From Chloranthus sessilifolius (Eukaryota > Streptophyta > Magnoliopsida > Chloranthales > Chloranthaceae), in the NCBI GenBank assembly GCA_021018995.1, contig CM037587.1, positions 67,351,604-67,415,603 on the forward strand: DNA of 64,000 bases. The letters are read 5' to 3'. Under the pieces are notes generated by a model, which saw only the letters and a program-made list of their open reading frames with translations, was not told where the DNA came from and did not search any database. This document shows, in pieces, positions 57,698 through 64,000 of this stretch. Every line of letters starts with the position of its first letter. Position 1 is the first letter of the stretch. A program made the translations under genes and the position numbers.

Positions 57698-58913
57698 CCA
57701 GCAAAAAGAAACTCGGAATCGAAATCATAAGGCAAAACAGTTTAAAACTGTCAATCTCGACTGATCGAAATTGAGTTTCGACTGGTCGAGAATAAGGATA
57801 GAGGGATTTACTATAAAACCGACCGGTCGAGTTGTGTTTTCGACCGGTCAAGATAAAACAGAGGACAAAAGTCCTTTATGGAATATAATCTCGACTGGTC
57901 AAATTGTATTTCGACTAATCGAGATACACTGAAAGGAAATTCTGAAGAGAAACTCGACCAGTCGAATTGTGGTTTTGACTGGTCAAGATTTTAGGAAAGA
58001 AGGTTATGAAGAAACAGAACTCGACTGGTTGAAAAAGAGGATTTCAACCGGTCGAGATCAATCAAAGGATAAAGTCCTCTATATTATTTATAATCTTGAT
58101 CAATCGAGTTTGAATTTCGATCGGTCGAGACTGAAATTTCATATGCAGGTCGAGTTTTTGACATAGGTTTAGATCCATTTTCTTCCCAATTTCTCTAAGA
58201 TTTAAATTAGGGTTCTTATATTAGAAAGGTAACAGAGTAATTTAAGATGGATTTAGAGGCACCCACCTGTTAAAGCGTGAATTAATTTTCGCAACGATTT
58301 GGGTAGACGGTGATTAGATTGAGCGATGATTTGCTCGAGTTATGTCCCGAGAATCATTTTCTTACGATCGAACTTTCGTAGCGATGAAGATCCTTGATGG
58401 GGGAAAAATAGGCTCCAAGACAGGATGCACAGTTTGTCGATACGATAGATTGAAACTCGCGATGGTGATTAGCTTGAAAATTGATAGAGATCCGGTGAGG
58501 GAGATGTAAAAGATAGAGTTGTTTGGCCTTTTGCAGAGAAAAGAAGGCAAGAGAGAGAGACGGCTGAGAGAGAAAAAGGTAAAGATGTAGAGATTTCTAA
58601 CTCTCTCATGGCTCCTGATTTATATAGAAGGACGACAGGTTGATTTGCTTAAAAGAGTAAGAGTCCTTCAAGGACTCTAATTGCTTGCCAATTCAAATCC
58701 AAAGAATAAAGAAATTAAATTACTTCCTTAGATGATTTATTGCAGCAGGATTCTTAGGGAATTCAGTTGCAATTTTTAAGTGGGCCGAATCATAAATAGA
58801 ATTTCCTAAAATTATACCATGTGAGCCAGAATAGGGTGTGCACACAAGTACCACACTTGTACTTATTAGATCCAACACCCTTAAATAGGGTCAAAGAGAC
58901 CCGAGTCATAACA
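57698..58913 (+). repeat. LTR-like block (possible copia-type LTR)
   Basis: Contains the module array, a TATA-like TTTATATAGAAG at 58619-58630, and ends GAGTCATAACA followed by GTATCAGATATGG. The latter resembles a worn tRNA-Met primer site (TGGTATCAGAG...) as used by copia elements. The left end is cut by the older insertion at 57692. No partner LTR is in the window. Confidence 0.4.
57755..58131. repeat. Array of six palindromic CGACCGGTCG-type modules
   Basis: Six modules of about 32-37 bases start near 57756, 57820, 57890, 57953, 58020 and 58094. Each consists of two inverted halves (CTCGACTGGTC ... GACCGGTCGAG) around a short AT-rich centre, spaced 63-74 bases apart. The modules differ by point changes, mainly C to T and G to A. 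Confidence 0.8.
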
Positions 58914-59420
58914 GTATCAGATATGGTTGATGCTTAAATCATGGCTCCCAAATAGCACATGCTGTAAAAGTAAGAGCCCCAAAAATTGCAAAAGATGAAA
59001 TTGTGCAACATCTTATCCCAATTGATCCCTTGGCTGAAAAACGTTTAAAGGGTAAATTTTTTTAGAAAATAGAAAGTTTATCTAAGATGGGAGGAAACTA
59101 AATTTCTTATATATATTTTGAACGCTAGGGATTCTTGGCTTTTATCTCTCTTAGTTTAGGTTTACTTTTGAAACCTTACTCAAAGGTTTTTATGTCTATT
59201 AGTTTACATTTACTTTTGAAACCTTACTCAAGGGTTTTAAAATTGGTTGAACGACATATAGAGTTTAACCAGTGGGACCTAACCAGAGCCCTATACTGAA
59301 AATGACAATGTGTAGCATCCGCATTATCTACAAAAGAAATTTGGATACAAGGTGGCCTTATGAAAATATAAAAGAAAACTATGATGACGCATCCTCAAAA
59401 GTCTCAATCCCACCTATGGC
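58914..59420. other. Spacer with a 48-bp tandem duplication
   Basis: No gene. At about 59152-59240 a 48-base unit with core TTTACTTTTGAAACCTTACT is present twice. Confidence 0.5.
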
Positions 59421-59840
59421 TGTAAACCTTACCTGGCCGACCCCAATTTGGTATTGGGTCAGGCACATAAACTTGACCTGTTAGGTTAGGTTGGGCATAA
59501 AGTACCCGAGCGGCACGACTCGGATTTCTTCTCTTGATGGGCACATAAACTTGACCAGCCAAGTTGGGTCAGGCAGGAAGCATCCATTTGGTGGACTCAA
59601 AGGTCAGGTTAGGTCGGGCAAAATTTTGGTTGGGTCGACCTTCTCCGGTATTTTATATAGAAAATCAAAAAAAATAAGGGGGGTTTTAACTGGGTTGGAC
59701 CTTGGGTCAGGTCGGGCATATATCCTTAGCCCGTCGGATTAGGTCGGGTTGGGTTGTGCTATTGGGTCGGCTTGTTGGGTCAAGTCAAGCATATGATATT
59801 TACCGATCGGCCAGGTAGCCAAAATTTGGTCCCATTCAGC
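59421..59840. repeat. GGGTCGGGTT-type degenerate repeat
   Basis: Many irregular copies of GGGTCAGG and GGTCGGGTTGG with their complements. Similar text is common in plant hAT-type or other short repeats. Class not assigned. Confidence 0.35.
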
Positions 59841-59960
59841 CCAACTTATATACCCAGAACTCAGAAGGAAAAGAAAACTAAAAGGGCACTGAAAAACGAG
59901 TCTTTGGGTAAAAATTTCGGCTTAGTAATTTTGTTCATGGGACTTGGTAATATTGTTCAT

Positions 59961-60499
59961 GGCATGGTTCAAAATTTTGGCCGATGGCATGATTCAAAAA
60001 TTTCGCCGATAATTCAGCCAATTCCAATTATCGGCTGAAATGTTTCTCTTTCGGTCTCCACTGAAACAAAATTTTGAATCGAAATTTCGGTCAAAAAATG
60101 TATGGATGGGAAATTTTAGGCTGAAATTTCGGTCGAAATTCAAATTTTCGGCCAAAATTTCAGTTCAAATTTTCGGTTTCGGTCATACCCTAAACCAAAA
60201 ATGAAACCACTATTTTGATTCGTGGTTCATGGGCATTTCAATTAGCAATGTAGCTGTCATTCATTTTGTAACAAGTTGGTATTAAGGATCAAAATAGCAG
60301 TTTCGTTTTCAGTTTTGGGCATGACCGAAACCAAAAATTTGAATCGAAATTTCGGCCAATAATTTAAATTTCGGCTGAAAATTTTCCCTCCATATATATT
60401 TGGACCCAAATTTTGGTTCAAGTTTTCATTTTGGTGGGGACCGAAACCAATGCATTTCGGCCGATAATTTGAAGTTTCGGCCAAAATTTTGAACCATGA
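59961..60499. repeat. Foldback element with long inverted arms
   Basis: The left arm (59961-60221) and right arm (about 60286-60499) are inverted copies with scattered changes. Both arms begin or end with CATGGTTCAAAATTTTGGCC and its complement and share GGTTTCGGTCAT near the centre. The arms could fold into a long hairpin around a loop of about 65 bases. No coding content. Confidence 0.7.
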
Positions 60500-60524
60500 T
60501 TGATATTAATGCCTTGTTTGGCAA

Positions 60525-60568
60525 AACCCATGGGAAGTTTCTTTTTTTTTTTTTACTTCCCATGGGTT
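60525..60568. repeat. Perfect 14-bp inverted repeat (hairpin)
   Basis: AACCCATGGGAAGT (60525-60538) and ACTTCCCATGGGTT (60555-60568) around a T-rich loop. Possibly the end of a small inverted-repeat transposon. Confidence 0.7.
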
Positions 60569-60808
60569 AGTTAAAAAAAAAAATTTGGGAAGTTTCTTTT
60601 TAAAAAAAAATCTAAAGGTTGTAAATTTTTTGTACACATCCATAATTCTGGCAAGTCATGAAAATATGGCAATGGGATATAATGCATTTGGCTATGGCTA
60701 TGGTAGTGGTATATAATAATAGACACACACCAAATCAATCCTCCACCCATGCTGACTCATCCCATTTGAGCAAGTCCACAGAAGATGCTAAAGATAAGAT
60801 TTCTTGAT

Positions 60809-60974
60809 TTGGCTTGATAAGATTTCTTGATTTGCCTTCTCTTTTGATGTTGGCACAATCTCTTAATTTGTTAGGATTTTAAATTCTTAATTTGGTTTGA
60901 TAAAATTTCTTGATTTGCCTCCTCTTTTGATGTTGGCACAATCTCCTAATTTATTAGGATTTTAAATTCTTTCC
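60809..60974. repeat. Tandem duplication of 83 bp in the copia LTR region
   Basis: Two units (60809 and 60892) sharing TTTTGATGTTGGCACAATCT and AGGATTTTAAATTCTT. Located upstream of the TATA-like TTATAAATG (60980-60988), thus in the putative U3 part of the LTR. Confidence 0.75.
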
Positions 60975-61107
60975 TCTCTTATAAATGTACACTTGGCTGG
61001 CTCCCACTAATTAAGGGATTCAACTGATTTGACTTTGATTATTTATACTCATATACTCCTCAATGAAAAAGCAAGGAAAAACAATATTCTTATTCTCATT
61101 TTTTTCA

Positions 61108-61120
61108 TGGTATCAAAGCC
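61108..61120 (+). other. Copia primer binding site (tRNA-Met)
   Basis: TGGTATCAAAGCC, one base different from the common TGGTATCAGAGCC, immediately after the LTR. Confidence 0.8.
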
Positions 61121-61183
61121 ATTAAAGTCTAATGACTTGCTTTTCGGTTCTATTTTATTCTTCATCTTATTTTTTTTTCTTGT

Positions 61184-61940
61184 TTGTTACACATAGAGTT
61201 TGCACCAGTCAACAATATTTCTCATCTGGTGTCCATCAAATTGGATCACACCAATTATATGCTTTGGCTCGCTCAGTTCATGCTTGTGCTTAAAAGCACG
61301 AATATGCTCGGCCTAGTCGATGGTTCTAGGTCGGCTCCTTCACAGTTTCTTCTTGGAGATGGAAACCCAACCACTGGTCCTAACCCTCAATATCCACTCT
61401 GGCAGCAACTGGACTAGCAACTCCTAAGCTGGATTAATGCTACACTATCACTAAGCATTCTATCCATAGTGTCTCGTCTCTCTACCTCTCGAGAGGTCTG
61501 GAAATCCCTTGAAAACGGTATTCATCTCAGTCATGCAGCCTATTATTCAACGGAAGCTCTAACTTCAAACTACAAAACGAGGAGATCTGCCCATCTTAGA
61601 TTATGTTGACAAGATGAATCACATTGCCAATAGCCTTGCTCATGTTGGAAAACCTGTCGATGATGAGAACTTTCTAACATTACTCATGAATGGAATTGGA
61701 CCTCTATACGAAGCCACTATCAATTCAGCTCTTGCACGTGATACTCCAATCACGCTCGACGATCTTATTGGTCTCTTGCTCAGCGCTGAGATGCGGCATG
61801 AAGATCACCATGTGATTCAAAATGATGCTCCTATTACTACTTTGTATGCACCTAAAACAAATAAAAACTTTCATGGGAAAAGCTCCTCCAACCTCAGTAA
61901 AATCGAGGAGCTGACAAGATGTCCAGTATAAAAACTTCAT
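61184..61940 (+). pseudogene. Copia gag
   Basis: The frame from 61184 reads FAPVNNISHLVSIKLDHTNY, MLWLAQFMLVLKS and LVDGSRSAPSQFL. A TAG at 61415-61417 is followed in the same frame by LLSWINATLS and REVWKSLE. This is the UBN2/gag polypeptide typical of plant copia elements. After a frameshift near 61560, 61614-61931 continues with MNHIANSLAHVGKPVDDENF, LLMNGIGPLYEATINSAL and DLIGLLLSAEMR. The zinc knuckle is not recognised. Confidence 0.8.
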
Positions 61941-61989
61941 CATCTTCTTCGTTCGACTCCTTGAGCGCTAAAAAATCCAATCGCATTCA

Positions 61990-62460
61990 ATGTCAGATCT
62001 ATGGATATTGAGGGTTCGGATAAGCTGGCCATCGATAGTGGTTCAGGTTTGGAAATCTCAAACATTGGATCTACTTCCTTGCATCATGATTCATCTCTAT
62101 TTCATTTACAAAATATTTTACATTGTCCATCCATCTCTGCAAACTTACTATCTCTCAATCAGTTTTCACGTGATAACAATTGTTACTTTATTTTTTCTTT
62201 CACTGGTTTTCTTGTAAAGGACATCGCGACGGGGAGGACACTTTTCCATATGAAGAGTGAAAATGGGTTGTACCCGTTACATCTGTCAAGCAAATATTCG
62301 CATCCATCTACTCGACCATTTGCTTTCATCGGGGAATGAGTTGAGTCATCAATTTGGCATCAAAGACTCGGCCATCCTGCAATTTCTATTTTGCATCGTT
62401 TAGTGTCATCTTCTAATTTACCTCTTAGTGGAACTATTAAAGTAAATAATTTTTGTGACT
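61990..62460 (+). pseudogene. Copia protease tail and GAG-pre-integrase region
   Basis: The frame 62001-62339 encodes GSGLEISNIGSTSLH, LHCPSISANLLSLNQFSRDN and FLVKDIATGRTLFHM. This is the region after the protease active site. The D-S/T-G active-site part itself appears deleted (about 61940-62000). After a TGA at 62337, IWHQRLGHPAISILHRL is the GAG-pre-integrase motif with its His-Leu-Gly-His-Pro signature. Confidence 0.75.
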
Positions 62461-63474
62461 CTTTTTCATGTAACAAAGTGTACTCGGCTGCCTTTTAATT
62501 TCACTACATCCATTGCTTCTTCTTCTCTAGAATTGATTCATTATGATATTTGGACCTCTCCGTGTCTCTCTCTCTTGGGTTCCAAATATTACATACTGTT
62601 TGTCGATGATTTTTCTCGATATACGTGGATATATCTAATGCAATATAACACATGAAGCCTTCACTTATTTTTTGCACTTTAAAACTTATTTCAAAATTTC
62701 TTTTCAACATCCATCAAATCTTTTCAAAGTGATGGAGGATGAGAATACACCAGTGCTCGGTTTAAACAATACCTAACCCAACAAGGGATTTTTCATCGAT
62801 TATTGTATCCTTATACACCTGAACTAAATGGTGTGTCGGAACACAAACATCTTCATATCATTGATATGGGCCTTACTCTTTTAGTTGATGTCGGGATGCC
62901 CATTTGCTATTGGGTAGATGCATTTAACACTGCTATTTACCTGATTAATCAGCTTCCAGCTAAAGTACTAGGTCCCGATTACTCATCTCTTCAGGTTTTT
63001 GGTTGCACATGTTTTCCCTATTTGCGACCCTACAACAAACATAAAATGCAATTTCACTCTAAACCCTGTGTATTTCTGGGATACTCTCTCAACTATCATG
63101 GTTATCGATGTTTGTATTTTGATACTGGGCGTATTTTCCTCTCTCGTGATGTTATTTTTAATGAATTACAATTGCATTTCAAGAAAAAGTCACCGCCCAT
63201 TCCTCTACTCGTGGACAGTGTATCTCCCACGATCATATCTCCCTCACAACAACCAAATCAATACCCAAGACCCACTGCCACATCCTTGGTCTCTCCACCT
63301 ACTACCCATGCCACTTCCCCAACTTTGGAACCCACTGATTCATCTCCTACCATGGATAACTCTTCACTTGATGCACCAATACAGCCCCCGCAGTCCCACC
63401 CACATTTGATGGTTACTCGTGCTCAACATGGTATAAGGAAATCTAACCCAAAATATGCTTTACCATCTCACTGA
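62461..63474 (+). pseudogene. Copia integrase
   Basis: The N-terminal half is scattered over frames (HYDIWTSP, YYILFVDDFSRYTW with a catalytic Asp area). The frame 62803-63474 reads YPYTPELNGVSEHKHLHIID (the Glu-bearing core end), LLVDVGMPICYWVDAFNTAI and LINQLPAKVLGPDYSSLQVF. About 15 residues normally between LP and DYSSL are missing. GCTCFPYLRPYNKHKMQFHS and CVFLGYSLNYHGYRCL then follow, with a proline/serine-rich linker to RT. Confidence 0.8.
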
Positions 63475-63539
63475 TTCCCGTTGTCTCTGAACCGTCATGC
63501 TTTAGCAATGCTGTTAAACAACCCGAATGGCGAACTACA

Positions 63540-64000
63540 ATGAGTCTAGAGTTTGACACATTACAAAAAAATAGTACCTGGACTCTTATCCCACCACTAC
63601 CTCGTTCAAATATTTTGTCTAACAAATGGGTGTATAAGATCAAGCGGCGTGCCGATGGCTCTATTGAATGATTCAAGGCTCGTCTTGTCGCAAATGGGTT
63701 CCATCAACAACACAGCTCGGATTATACCGAGACATTTAGTCCGGTGGTTAAACATACTACCATCCGGACTATTCTTACTCTTGCCATCCATCAACAGTGG
63801 CCAATACAACAACTTGATATCCACAATGCATTTTTGTACGGATTTTTAAATGAAGAGGTGTATATGCGCCAACCTAAATGATTCGAGGATCTAAATTTTC
63901 CTCATCACATACGTCGACTAAATAGATCTCTTTATGGCTTGAAATAAGCTCCACGGGCCTGGTTTCAATGCTTCTTTGATTATCTTGAAGATCTTAGTTT
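63540..64000 (+). pseudogene. Copia reverse transcriptase (RVT_2), partial
   Basis: In the frame of 63540: SLEFDTLQKNSTWTLIPPLP, NKWVYKIKRRADGSIE, stop (TGA for Arg), [59 protein letters not shown], then stops at 63879 and 63945 (TAA for Gln, before APRAWF). The catalytic YVDD lies beyond the window. All three stops fit C to T or G to A changes or similar decay. Confidence 0.85.

Larger units (their letters stand above)
60800..64000 (+). mobile_element. Ty1/copia retrotransposon, decayed, truncated by the window end
   Basis: A 5' LTR ends at 61107 (TTTTTCA), followed at once by a tRNA-Met primer site and then gag, a GAG-pre-integrase segment, integrase and RVT_2-type reverse transcriptase in copia order. 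The left border of the LTR is not fixed and the 3' half lies outside. Frameshifts and in-frame stops throughout show that it is inactive. Confidence 0.85.

Noticed and set aside
57755..58131. CRISPR-like array (regular repeats with spacers)
   Set aside because: The repeats are imperfect, palindromic and lie in LTR-like plant DNA without cas genes. The spacers are also related to each other.
60541..60610. T-rich tract as a possible terminator or retroposed poly(A) tail
   Set aside because: It forms the loop of the 14-bp inverted repeat at 60525-60568 and has no gene upstream.
1..64000. tRNA or rRNA genes
   Set aside because: No cloverleaf or ribosomal RNA segments were recognised. The only tRNA-like matches are the short primer sites of the retroelements.

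Overview
The window is flowering-plant nuclear DNA made almost entirely of transposable elements. It has stacked Ty3/gypsy and Ty1/copia LTR retrotransposons, a CACTA DNA transposon, intron-containing pieces of plant genes with GT/AG borders, AT-rich spacers and no operons. I see no intact host gene and no intact element gene. The species cannot be named from the sequence.

Layout. (1) 1-1391: old repeat sequence. (2) 1392-12551: an 11.2-kb non-autonomous CACTA transposon with 14-bp terminal inverted repeats (CACTACGTGAAAAT), a 3-bp ACA target duplication and subterminal inverted repeats. It carries broken pieces of at least five unrelated plant genes: 40S ribosomal protein S23, a PTPMT-type phosphatase, a D-xylose-proton symporter-like transporter, an aspartic proteinase-like protein and the dsRNA-binding tail of a DExH RNA helicase. 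A sixth exon-like piece is unidentified. (3) 12640-17970: a decayed minus-strand, non-autonomous gypsy element (LTR, spacer, gag scrap), cut by a truncated LTR of another family (16947-17908). (4) 18697-57692: one non-autonomous gypsy element (about 1.48-kb LTRs, ATGTC duplication, tRNA-Asp-like primer site, gag remnant, no pol). It is opened by two later insertions of one Tat-like family. Element 1 (19317-35355, GATAC duplication) sits inside its 5' LTR, and element 2 (39589-55681) sits in its internal region. (5) 57698-58913: an LTR-like block with six palindromic modules. (6) 58914-60980: small repeats, a foldback element and a hairpin. (7) About 60800-64000: the 5' part of a decayed Ty1/copia element that runs off the window.

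The two Tat-like elements share one plan: LTR, tRNA-Arg-like primer site, leader, proline-rich gag, protease plus G-patch, reverse transcriptase, RNase H, archaeal-type RNase H, integrase, a 2.8-kb 3' noncoding region and LTR. Both are dead. They share two tryptophan-to-TAG stops at identical positions, which suggests the source copy was already defective.

The features most worth following up are the multi-gene capture by the CACTA element, the arrays of short palindromes in the LTRs of several unrelated families, the inversion at such an array in element 2, and the stops shared by the two Tat-like copies.
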